The notes under the pieces were generated by a model. That model was not told where the DNA came from. It did not search any database and saw only the letters and a program-made list of their open reading frames with translations. A DNA stretch of 12,749 nucleotides from Verrucomicrobia bacterium 12-59-8. GTDB lineage: Bacteria > Verrucomicrobiota > Verrucomicrobiae > Verrucomicrobiales > Verrucomicrobiaceae. The stretch covers positions 53,136 through 65,884 of the forward strand of contig NCCR01000045.1 of the NCBI GenBank assembly GCA_002279765.1, written 5' to 3'. A program made the position numbers and the translations under genes. Positions 1-5,782 of the stretch are shown one piece after another; positions within the stretch are counted from its first letter, which is position 1; each line of letters starts with the position of its first letter.

Positions 1-1389
1 GAAGGCTTTGCGTTCGCCATCATAGTGCATCTCCTCACGGTCCAGCAGCGTGTCATAGGGGCCGGGCTTGGAAAAGAATTTCATGATGAGCGGGATCGTG
101 TCCACCAGCATGAAAAGCAGCGTCAGCACCAGATATGCGACGAGCGCAAACGTCCCGCCCTGCGCGCCTTGCTCAAACAGCTCATGCAATGCCAGCGTCT
201 GCGTGAGGAGATCGCGGCGCGGCTCCGCACGAATGCCGGAGATACGCGTATCTTCATCTTTGATGAGCTGCGTGATCTCGGTATGCAGATTCTTCTGCTG
301 GAGCAGCAGCGCGTCGATCTGCGTCTTCAGCGTCTCGCGGATGGCGTTCTGCTGGGACACAAACTGGTCCGCCTGCTCCGTCTGCACCTTCTGCTTCAGC
401 GCGGCCACGCGGGCCTGTTCCGCCTTGTTGAGCGCCGCGATCTCGGCAGCCCTGGCATCGAGCGCGGAGTTCACACCGTCTTCGGCGGCTTTGATTTCAG
501 CCACGAGCGCGGTGCGGTTCTTCGTCATTGTACCCAGCACGCCGCTGAGGCGGGCGGACTCCGCACGTCGCCAGGTGAGCTGGTCTTCCTGAATGCTCTT
601 TGCTCGCGGCCCGAGGCCGGTGATGCCGCTGCGCTGACCGTTGAGCTCGCGCTCGTACTCAGTCTGCCAGTGGTTCAACTCTTCAGCGATCTTTTGGTAA
701 TCCTTGCTCAGCGAGGCCATCTCCGTGTCCATCGCTGCGAGGCGGGTGTTGCCCGGAGCCACCGCATCAGCGATCTTGGCTTCGCGGGCGGCTTTGTCCG
801 CCTTCTCATTGTCTGAGAGCGGCCTTTCGATCGGCTTGCCGCTTTCATCCAGGAACTTGGCGTTGAAGGTCGCGTTCCAGTTCTCGCGCTGCGTGGCGAT
901 CTCCGCCTCCAGCGGCACGAGGCGCGCCTCCACGGCGACCTTCTGCTGCTTCGAGACTTCACGCGACGCTTCGATCTCACTCTGACGATGTTTTTCAATG
1001 ACGGAAGTGATGGTGTCCTTGAACAGCAGCAGCGTCAGCGGATGCGAAATCGTGATGCCCATCAGTGCGGCCACCACCATGCGCAGCGAGAACTGCGCGG
1101 CCTTGCGGAAGAAGGACTGATAGGCGCGGTACGTCGCCAGCAGCGCACGGTCCACGGTCAGAATGATGAACGACCACACGAGCGACACCGGCGCGATGAT
1201 GTACCAGTTGTCCGTCAGCGTGCTCAGCGCATAGGCGCAGGCGATGATGGCAAACGTCGAGGGCACCAGCACCGTGGCACCAAAGGCCACGTACTTGCGC
1301 CGCTCCCACGCGGGGCAGGCATCGAGGTTGTCGGAGGAGGCTGCGGAGAGCCAGAAAAAGACGCGTTCGATGCGTTGCAGGAGGTTCAT
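1..1389 (-). CDS. DUF4407 domain-containing membrane protein (C-terminus cut by window edge)
   Basis: The frame is open from the ATG at 1389 to the window edge, giving 463 codons with no stop, so only the C-terminal end is missing. Predicted layout: three hydrophobic segments near the N-terminus (about residues 33-55, 62-84 and 101-123), then a long charged Gln/Glu/Lys/Ala-rich stretch (about 130-395) that looks like coiled coil, then a fourth membrane segment (about 412-436) and a polar tail. This architecture and the N-terminal sequence (NLLQRIERVFFWLSAAS, then an ILTVDRALL segment) fit the DUF4407 family. Its molecular function is not established; no catalytic motif is visible, so a structural or sensory membrane role is only inference. 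The start is chosen because the family's aromatic N-terminal segment begins right after it. No clear ribosome-binding site precedes it. It is divergent from the ATE-like gene across 83 bp. Confidence 0.88.
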   Translation of the reverse strand, partial: MNLLQRIERVFFWLSAASSDNLDACPAWERRKYVAFGATVLVPSTFAIIACAYALSTLTDNWYIIAPVSLVWSFIILTVDRALLATYRAYQSFFRKAAQFSLRMVVAALMGITISHPLTLLLFKDTITSVIEKHRQSEIEASREVSKQQKVAVEARLVPLEAEIATQRENWNATFNAKFLDESGKPIERPLSDNEKADKAAREAKIADAVAPGNTRLAAMDTEMASLSKDYQKIAEELNHWQTEYERELNGQRSGITGLGPRAKSIQEDQLTWRRAESARLSGVLGTMTKNRTALVAEIKAAEDGVNSALDARAAEIAALNKAEQARVAALKQKVQTEQADQFVSQQNAIRETLKTQIDALLLQQKNLHTEITQLIKDEDTRISGIRAEPRRDLLTQTLALHELFEQGAQGGTFALVAYLVLTLLFMLVDTIPLIMKFFSKPGPYDTLLDREEMHYDGERKAF

Positions 1390-1413
1390 GGGCGTGGGGG
1401 ACTGCCGTTTTCG

Positions 1414-1463
1414 GAGTGTGCGGGCGGGCGCGGGATTGTCAAACTGCGGGTCTGGATTAATAA
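1414..1463. promoter_or_regulatory. candidate divergent promoter region
   Basis: The 83-bp gap between the divergent starts at 1389 and 1473 contains TTGTCA (1436-1441) followed after 16 nt by TAATAA (1458-1463) on the + strand. That -10 ends only 9 nt before the ATG at 1473, so a transcript from it would be nearly leaderless, in line with the absence of a Shine-Dalgarno site there. On the - strand a perfect TTGACA (1442-1437) overlaps the same bases, but only a weak -10 (CACACT, 1420-1415, 16-nt spacing) follows it. The assignment rests on consensus matching only. Confidence 0.3.
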
Positions 1464-1472
1464 GACCCTCCT

Positions 1473-2195
1473 ATGACGCCAGTCCTCGACGATGCATTCA
1501 TCTGCGATTCCGTTCCTGCGGAAGTCATGGATCAGGCCTGGGCGGCAGGCTGGCGGCATTTTGGCAGGTATTTCTTTCGTTACAGCACCCAGCAGGCCAG
1601 CGACAGCAGCCTCCAAACGATAACGCCGCTGCGCATCGACCTTGCATCCTTCACGCCCACCAAAAGCCAGCGCCGCGTCCTGCACAAGAACGCCGCCCTG
1701 CGCACCGAGATCGTCCCCGCCGTCATCGACGACGAACTGCGCGCCCTCTTCCAGCGCCACAAGCAGCGCTTCACTCACAACATCCCCGACTCCCTGGAAA
1801 CCTTCCTCGGCCCGGACCCCGCCCAGGGTCCCTGCCCCTGCCACATGGTGCGCGTGTTTGACGGCCCCCGGCTCATCGCTGCGAGCTTCTTCGACCTCGG
1901 CCAGCAGGCAGCCTCCAGCATTTACGGCCTCTTTGAGCCGGAATACTCCAAACGCAGCCTCGGCATCTTCACGATGCTGCTGGAGATCCAGCACTGCCGC
2001 ACCTCCGGCCTGCGCTGGCTCTACCCCGGCTACGCCACCCGCGAGCCCAGCCTGTACGACTACAAAAAGCAATTCCGCAGCACCGAATATCTCGACTGGA
2101 CCGCCGCCGGCTGGCTGCCCATCCAAGATGAGTGCCATCCAACGACGAACCCCAACACCTGCATTGCCTGCGCGTCCATCGTGCGGCAGGAGTGA
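1473..2195 (+). CDS. arginyl/leucyl-tRNA--protein transferase-like protein (ATE_C family)
   Basis: A 240-residue protein with the pattern of Bpt/ATE aminoacyl-tRNA--protein transferases, which attach an amino acid from a charged tRNA to the N-terminus of a target protein and mark it for degradation (N-degron pathway). The C-terminal GNAT-like half is clear: IAASFFD (135-141), SSIYGLFEPEYSKRSLG (148-164), then a TMLLEIQHC helix, LYPGY (183-187) and YDYKKQFR (195-202). The N-terminal half keeps the PLRI...F.P..SQRRVL..N signature (52-73), but where the family normally has a YRPxCxxCxxC cysteine motif this protein has a Ser/Gln/Ala-rich stretch (38-50). Cysteines occur instead at C121/C123 (CPC), C221 and C230/C233 (CIAC). 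Enzymatic activity is therefore uncertain. The methyltransferase gene starts 4 bp after its stop, so the two are probably cotranscribed. Confidence 0.85.
   Translation: MTPVLDDAFICDSVPAEVMDQAWAAGWRHFGRYFFRYSTQQASDSSLQTITPLRIDLASFTPTKSQRRVLHKNAALRTEIVPAVIDDELRALFQRHKQRFTHNIPDSLETFLGPDPAQGPCPCHMVRVFDGPRLIAASFFDLGQQAASSIYGLFEPEYSKRSLGIFTMLLEIQHCRTSGLRWLYPGYATREPSLYDYKKQFRSTEYLDWTAAGWLPIQDECHPTTNPNTCIACASIVRQE
2188..2192 (+). promoter_or_regulatory. ribosome-binding site deciding the GTG start at 2200
   Basis: AGGAG lies 7 nt before GTG 2200, overlapping the last codons of the upstream gene. The in-frame ATG at 2248 has no comparable site, which is why the GTG start is preferred. Confidence 0.5.
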
Positions 2196-2199
2196 GGCA

Positions 2200-3144
2200 G
2201 TGAACCTTCCCCCCGACCCACGTCCAGCCTCTCCGTCCGTAACCTGGATGACTCCCGCTCAGTGCAAAACAATTGAAGCCGCAGGCACCAACGCGCATCG
2301 CCTCGCCTCAGGCCCGGGTGGCTGGGTGGAGAGGCTGGGAGATGACGTGATCCTTTCCTACAAGAACGATGCCGCACGCGATGAACTCGCCGCAGGACTC
2401 ACCGCCTGGTGTACAAATGCGGGCTGGCAGCCCGTGCGAGTCTTCCACCGCTTCCTGCCGATCAAGAACGCCGACCGCATCTCGCCCGTGCTCCACAGCG
2501 GCGATGCCACGCTGCCGTTGACCACGGTGGTTACGGAAGCCGGCATTCGCTACGGGCTCGACATCGGCGCGAGCTACAGTCACGGCCTGTTTTTGGACCA
2601 ACGGCTGAACCGCGCCAAACTGCACGCGCTGAAACCGAAACGTGTGCTGAACACCTTTGCCTACACCTGCAGCTTCTCGCTGGTGGGCGCGCTCGCGGGT
2701 GCTGAGACGCTAAGCGTGGATCTGTCCCGCAAATCGTTGGATCGCGGCAGGCACAATCTCACGCTCAACGGCATCGCGGAAACAAAGCACCGCTTTGTGG
2801 TGGATGACGCCGCCGAACTACTGCCGCAACTGTCGGTGCGTGGGGAGCGCTTTGACGCCATCATCCTCGATCCGCCCACCTTTTCCCGCAGCAAGAACGG
2901 CCGCCGCTGGCAGGTCGAGGACCACTTTGAAGACCTGCTCAATGCCGCGCTGGAGGTCGCCGCGCAGAAATGCGCCATCCTCCTCTCCACCAACTGCACC
3001 AAGCTCGACCACGCCACGCTGGAACGCAGCGCCCGCTGGTGCGCCAAGGGCAAACGCCGCACCGCCGACTATCTCAAGCTCGGCACGCCGGTGGACTTCC
3101 CACCCGGCCACGGCTCCAGCACGCTGTGGATGATGCTGCGGTGA
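2200..3144 (+). CDS. class I SAM-dependent rRNA methyltransferase, RlmI/PF10672 type
   Basis: A 314-residue protein (298 if started at ATG 2248) of the RlmI/RlmK-like methyltransferase group, which methylates cytosine or guanine in 23S rRNA using S-adenosylmethionine. Visible motifs, numbered from the GTG start: GLFLDQRLNR (129-138), the family signature before the Rossmann core; SAM-binding motif I, VLNTFAYTCSFSL (149-161), followed by SVDLS (172-176) and the N.TLNG segment; catalytic-region motif DPPTFSRSKNG (224-234); STNC (263-266); and a C-terminal HGSSTLW. The N-terminal 100 residues do not show a convincing PUA domain. The Cys in YTCSF is common in PF10672 proteins as I recall them, so I do not treat it as an oddity. 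The exact target base cannot be read from sequence. It follows the ATE-like gene by 4 bp, a likely two-gene operon linked to translation and protein quality control. Confidence 0.88.
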   Translation: MNLPPDPRPASPSVTWMTPAQCKTIEAAGTNAHRLASGPGGWVERLGDDVILSYKNDAARDELAAGLTAWCTNAGWQPVRVFHRFLPIKNADRISPVLHSGDATLPLTTVVTEAGIRYGLDIGASYSHGLFLDQRLNRAKLHALKPKRVLNTFAYTCSFSLVGALAGAETLSVDLSRKSLDRGRHNLTLNGIAETKHRFVVDDAAELLPQLSVRGERFDAIILDPPTFSRSKNGRRWQVEDHFEDLLNAALEVAAQKCAILLSTNCTKLDHATLERSARWCAKGKRRTADYLKLGTPVDFPPGHGSSTLWMMLR

Positions 3145-3154
3145 GAGCAAGGGA

Positions 3155-3184
3155 TTGACGCGGTTTGCAGCGCCTGCGTATAAT
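3155..3184 (+). promoter_or_regulatory. strong sigma70-type promoter for the small exported protein gene
   Basis: TTGACG (3155-3160) is followed after an 18-nt spacer by a perfect TATAAT (3179-3184). Transcription would begin near 3191, leaving a leader of about 18 nt before the ATG at 3209. This is the best promoter match in the window. It starts 10 bp after the methyltransferase stop, so the small gene has its own promoter. Confidence 0.75.
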
Positions 3185-3208
3185 CGCAGCCAACTTCAAC
3201 ACGCAAGC

Positions 3209-3547
3209 ATGAAACACCGAACTGCTTTTTGGCTGATGCTGGCCCTGGTTTTGTCCCAGGCCATGGCACCTCTTTCCGGCAACGAGGCCGATGATCAACC
3301 ACACATGCGCGAAGCCATCGGGCACCTGGAAGCCGCCAGGACCGCCAAGGCTCCCCTCACGAGCCTTAATGCCGCCAGGAAGGAGCTGGTGAGTGCCAAA
3401 CCGAACAAAAAAGGGCAGCGCAAAGATGCCATCGCCTACGTCGATGAAGCCATCGCCTATGCAACCACGGGCGACAGAGCGAAGATGCAGGAAAAGATCA
3501 CCAAGGCCATCTCCAATGTGAAGTCCGGTATCGCGCGGTCCAAGTGA
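3209..3547 (+). CDS. small exported alpha-helical protein
   Basis: A 112-residue protein of unknown function. Residues 1-20 form a signal peptide (MKHR, a hydrophobic core, then SQAMA; the exact cleavage site is unclear because Pro follows AMA). The mature part is helical and Ala/Lys-rich, with an HMREAIGHLEAAR segment (32-44), a second LNAARKEL segment (53-60), a Lys-rich turn (NKKGQRKDA) and two AI-containing helices ending near ISNVKSGI. This resembles the small secreted 'HM..A...L..A / K-G-R..A...I..AI..V..GI' proteins frequent in Verrucomicrobia. An ATG-equivalent start further upstream at 3155 is rejected because it coincides with the -35 element. It is preceded by its own strong promoter and converges on the membrane peptide gene. 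A role in the envelope or periplasm is inference. Confidence 0.82.
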   Translation: MKHRTAFWLMLALVLSQAMAPLSGNEADDQPHMREAIGHLEAARTAKAPLTSLNAARKELVSAKPNKKGQRKDAIAYVDEAIAYATTGDRAKMQEKITKAISNVKSGIARSK

Positions 3548-3653
3548 GCCGACCCACGACCAGCGCAGCGCCTTCACTCTCGCCCCCATCACTTTCGCGA
3601 TGGCGTCATTCCCGGAACCGCCAAAAGGATGAAGAGAACACGCTGCATGCAGG

Positions 3654-3866
3654 TCAGACAGTCCGCGCGAAATACTGCCCGAAATAGCAGAAGGCACCCA
3701 CGGCCAGATGGCAGCAGCAGATGAGGTAAAACTGCCCCGGCGTATCCGCGCGCCGCACCATGCCACCGCGCCCTAACGTCGTGCCACTGAACAGTCCCAG
3801 CGCACCCACGGCGAGCATGAAGAGACCAAAATTCGCGGCCAGTTGCACATTTTCAGGATTTGCCAT
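3654..3866 (-). CDS. small two-helix membrane protein, unknown function
   Basis: A 70-residue protein with two hydrophobic segments (about residues 12-29 and 45-65), a short basic loop (GRGGMVRRAD) between them and three consecutive cysteines in ICCCH (49-53), followed by AVGAFCYFG. It begins MANPENVQLAANFG. The start at 3866 is supported by a GAGGTGA Shine-Dalgarno-like site about 9 nt upstream, one of the better ones in the window. I do not recognise a family. The basic loop suggests both termini face the periplasm, but this is only a positive-inside estimate. It converges on the exported helical protein across 106 bp that hold no clear terminator. Confidence 0.62.
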   Translation of the reverse strand: MANPENVQLAANFGLFMLAVGALGLFSGTTLGRGGMVRRADTPGQFYLICCCHLAVGAFCYFGQYFARTV

Positions 3867-3926
3867 GAAGTACGATCACCTCAGGCCCCCGGAACTGGCA
3901 ACCGGAAATGCGGTGAATACAAAACC

Positions 3927-4040
3927 TCACGCCACCTGTAACGGCGATGCGAGCGTCAGATACTCAGGCCGGTCCGAAGCATCACGATAGGAGTGGCTTT
4001 TGATCAGCTGGTCTGCGAATGGCCCAGCGTTCGGCAGCAT
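3927..4040 (-). CDS. possible 37-codon reading frame, uncertain
   Basis: The 217-bp gap between the starts/stops at 3867 and 4083 holds one short frame on the - strand from ATG 4040 to TGA 3927. The product (MLPNAGPFADQLIKSHSYRD and 17 more residues, ending SPLQVA) has natural-looking composition with charged, aromatic and aliphatic residues, and most codons end in G or C. No Shine-Dalgarno site precedes it, and the frame is closed by a stop four codons upstream of the ATG. It could be a small gene, the 3' end of a decayed gene, or chance. Nothing else was found in this gap. Confidence 0.2.
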   Translation of the reverse strand: MLPNAGPFADQLIKSHSYRDASDRPEYLTLASPLQVA

Positions 4041-4083
4041 CAGGAGAAGTGCTCATGATGGCAGCACTGACATCCCCAGCTCT

Positions 4084-4260
4084 TTATTCACCAGCGGCAG
4101 ACTGGTCCGCAGGCTTCTCGGCGGGAACGGTGGCTTTGTCAGCAGGCACGGCAGGCTTGGGAGCCGTAAAAAGCACTTTGGGGGCACGCACGCCCGTCCA
4201 GCGGTCCGTCTTGGTCTTGAAGGGGCGGGGGGCTCGGTTGCTGACTTTTTGGCTGCGCAT
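4084..4260 (-). CDS. 58-residue basic protein with Pro/Ala/Lys tail, unrecognised
   Basis: The frame from ATG 4260 to TAA 4084 encodes 58 residues. The first half is strongly basic (MRSQKVSNRAPRPFKTKTDR, then WTGVRAPKV), and the second half is a low-complexity Pro/Ala/Lys tail with repeated P-A-x-K units (APKPAVPADK, VPAEKPAD) that ends acidic (AAGE). Codons look coding-like, with GC-rich third positions. No known domain is recognised. A basic head with a Pro/Ala/Lys tail suggests nucleic-acid or ribosome binding, but this is inference only. It is divergent from the DUF5069 gene, with a hairpin between them. A candidate promoter (TTGCAA at 4294-4289, 17 nt, TATCAG at 4271-4266) would give a leaderless transcript. 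Confidence 0.5.
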   Translation of the reverse strand: MRSQKVSNRAPRPFKTKTDRWTGVRAPKVLFTAPKPAVPADKATVPAEKPADQSAAGE

Positions 4261-4291
4261 GACTTCTGATACTTTTAAAAGGCCCGAATTG

Positions 4292-4313
4292 CAATGGGTG
4301 CTTCAACCCATTG
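4292..4313. repeat. 8-bp perfect inverted repeat in a divergent intergenic region
   Basis: CAATGGGT (4292-4299) and ACCCATTG (4306-4313) are perfect complements around a 6-nt centre. The dyad overlaps the candidate -35 of the 58-residue gene and lies about 50 bp before the DUF5069 ATG. It has no T-run on either strand, so it is more like an operator or RNA leader hairpin than a terminator. Its function is not shown by the sequence. Confidence 0.4.
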
Positions 4314-4364
4314 GACCAGCAGGCGTTTCTTGAAGGTCTGCGCGGGCCGTGCTTTGCTCCCCTC

Positions 4365-4823
4365 ATGGCACTCCCCTACCCCACCCTCATTCCCGGACTC
4401 CGCAGCCCTTTCGATCAAGTGAACGGTCTGGTCTATTTCGGCCGGATGCTGGACAAGATTCGTCTGATGGCCGCAGGCAAGCTGCCCGCAGACTGGCAGC
4501 CCATGCGCGGTGCTGCGAAAGGCAGCTTCGACTGGCGCTGCTGCGAGTTCTTGAAAATCGACTACGCCGCACTCGAAGCTGAAACACTCAAAGGCGACAG
4601 CGATGAAAACCTGCTGGCCTGGGCCTATGCGAACGGCCGCCAGCCCACCGAGCAGGAGATCGAAGTCTGGAACGCCTTCATGACCAAACGCGGCTGGCGC
4701 GATGCCGGCACGCAGCGCCTCAACGAACGCCTCGAAGAAATTGGCCTGCCACCCGGAACGGTGCAGACCATGTTTGAATACATCGAACTTGATGAAGGCA
4801 GGCTGATCCTTGACGCGAAGTAG
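4365..4823 (+). CDS. DUF5069 domain-containing protein
   Basis: A 152-residue protein that matches the DUF5069 pattern nearly end to end: LIPGLRSPFDQVNGLVYFGRMLDKIRL near the N-terminus (shown here in parts: RSPFDQV, YFGRMLDKIRL), then AAGKLPADW, FDWRCCEFLKIDYAAL around residues 56-72, the NGRQPTEQEIEVWNAFM segment and KRGWRD. The family is small, soluble and of unknown biochemical role, and no catalytic motif is obvious. The ATG at 4365 is chosen because the conserved block starts shortly after it. An in-frame TTG at 4311 would add 18 unrelated residues and begin inside an inverted repeat. It converges on the SDR gene across a strong hairpin. Confidence 0.85.
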   Translation: MALPYPTLIPGLRSPFDQVNGLVYFGRMLDKIRLMAAGKLPADWQPMRGAAKGSFDWRCCEFLKIDYAALEAETLKGDSDENLLAWAYANGRQPTEQEIEVWNAFMTKRGWRDAGTQRLNERLEEIGLPPGTVQTMFEYIELDEGRLILDAK

Positions 4824-4850
4824 CTGAGCCGACATTCACTTCGGCTCAGC
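4823..4850. terminator. hairpin between convergent genes, possible bidirectional terminator
   Basis: GCTGAGCCGA (4823-4832) and TCGGCTCAGC (4841-4850) form a perfect 10-bp stem with an 8-nt loop. The left arm begins on the last base of the DUF5069 stop codon, and the SDR gene ends 36 bp further right. There is no uninterrupted T-run on either side, so termination would be of the hairpin-only type, or the stem may protect 3' ends. Confidence 0.55.
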
Positions 4851-4885
4851 GTGCGGCTGGTTTAGTTTGGATGAATGAATGCGGC

Positions 4886-5641
4886 TCAGGCGGCGAATCC
4901 GCCGTCGATAGTCAGGCTGGCACCTGTCACAAAGCCCGCTTCAGCGCTGGCGAGGTAGGAGACCATGCCCGCGATCTCTTCGGCATGGGCGTAGCGTGGC
5001 AGGGCCATGAGTCCCTTGAGGGTTTCAGCAGAGGGGCCGTCGGCGGGATTCATCTCAGTGTCCACCGGGCCGGGCTGGACATTGTTGATGGTGATGCCGC
5101 GCGGGCCAAGGTCACGTGCGAGTCCTTTGACGAGCCCCACGAGCGCGGACTTCGTCATGGCGTACACACCACCACCGGCAAAGGGCATGCGGTCGGCATT
5201 GGTGCTGCCGATATTGATGATGCGCCCGCCTTCGCCCATGTGTCGTGCGGCTTCCTGCGCAGCCACGAACACCGCACGTACATTGATCGCCACGGAGCGG
5301 TCGAAGTCTGCGAGCGTGAACTGCTCCAGCGGCGCGACAGCCAGGTAGCCTGCGTTGTTGACCAGAATGTCGAGGCCGCCAAAGGTCTTGACCGTTTGCG
5401 CGATGGCCTGAACCACGGCGGTGGCAGCGGCGGCATCCGCCTGGATGGCGATAGCCCGGCCTCCTGCCGACTTGATGGACTGAACCACTTCCTCCGCCTT
5501 GTTAGCAGAGGCGCTATAGGTGATGGCGACGGCGGCACCTTCTGCCGCGAGGCGATGGGCGATGGCTGCACCAATGCCGCGTGAGCCGCCGGTGATGATC
5601 GCTGTTTTACCTGCCAGTTTCGGGGTGTTGATCGTGTTCAT
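4886..5641 (-). CDS. SDR family NAD(P)H-dependent oxidoreductase, FabG-like
   Basis: A 251-residue classical short-chain dehydrogenase/reductase, the usual length for the family. Visible elements: cofactor motif TGGSRGIG (17-24), NNAG (95-98), and the catalytic tetrad N120 (VAIN), S146 (INIGS), Y160 and K164 (YAMTK). After these come VQPGPVDTEM (188-197) and the C-terminal TGASLTIDGGF. These indicate oxidation or reduction of a carbonyl/alcohol substrate with NAD(P)(H). The segment after beta-strand 2 (ITYSASANKAEE) resembles NADPH-preferring members. The substrate cannot be inferred. The ATG at 5641 is chosen because the family N-terminus (KLAGKTAIITGG) follows within 8 residues; a longer open frame upstream crosses the promoter region and the LysR gene. 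It is divergent from a LysR regulator, which probably controls it. Confidence 0.9.
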   Translation of the reverse strand: MNTINTPKLAGKTAIITGGSRGIGAAIAHRLAAEGAAVAITYSASANKAEEVVQSIKSAGGRAIAIQADAAAATAVVQAIAQTVKTFGGLDILVNNAGYLAVAPLEQFTLADFDRSVAINVRAVFVAAQEAARHMGEGGRIINIGSTNADRMPFAGGGVYAMTKSALVGLVKGLARDLGPRGITINNVQPGPVDTEMNPADGPSAETLKGLMALPRYAHAEEIAGMVSYLASAEAGFVTGASLTIDGGFAA

Positions 5642-5751
5642 GATGTTCTTATCCAGTTTGATTTGTGTTTGTGTTGCGGACACTTCGTCCGGCTGGTTGG
5701 AGTGGTAATCCCAGCCGTCGATTCCGCCCAATACCGTGATCCTTGCGCAGC

Positions 5752-5768
5752 CATGCTTTTTAGGCATG
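5752..5768. promoter_or_regulatory. candidate LysR-type operator (T-N11-A dyad)
   Basis: CATGC (5752-5756), a 7-nt centre and GCATG (5764-5768) form an interrupted palindrome. Within it T5754 and A5766 are separated by exactly 11 nt, the T-N11-A pattern of LysR-family binding sites. It lies 14 bp before the LysR ATG and about 110 bp from the SDR start, so it is well placed for autoregulation and possibly for control of the SDR gene. There is no direct evidence of binding. Confidence 0.45.
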
Positions 5769-5782
5769 ATGGGTTTCCATCC

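Noticed and set aside
1386..2138. 250-codon open frame on the - strand
   Set aside because: It is antisense to the ATE-like gene and has no domain; the high GC content explains the long antisense frame.
1642..2199. Upstream extension of the rRNA methyltransferase frame
   Set aside because: It overlaps the ATE-like gene in another frame and encodes Pro/Ser/Ala-rich shadow sequence; AGGAG before GTG 2200 marks the start.
4311..4364. TTG start extending the DUF5069 protein by 18 residues
   Set aside because: It begins inside an inverted repeat, adds non-conserved residues and has no ribosome-binding site; the ATG at 4365 sits just before the conserved block.
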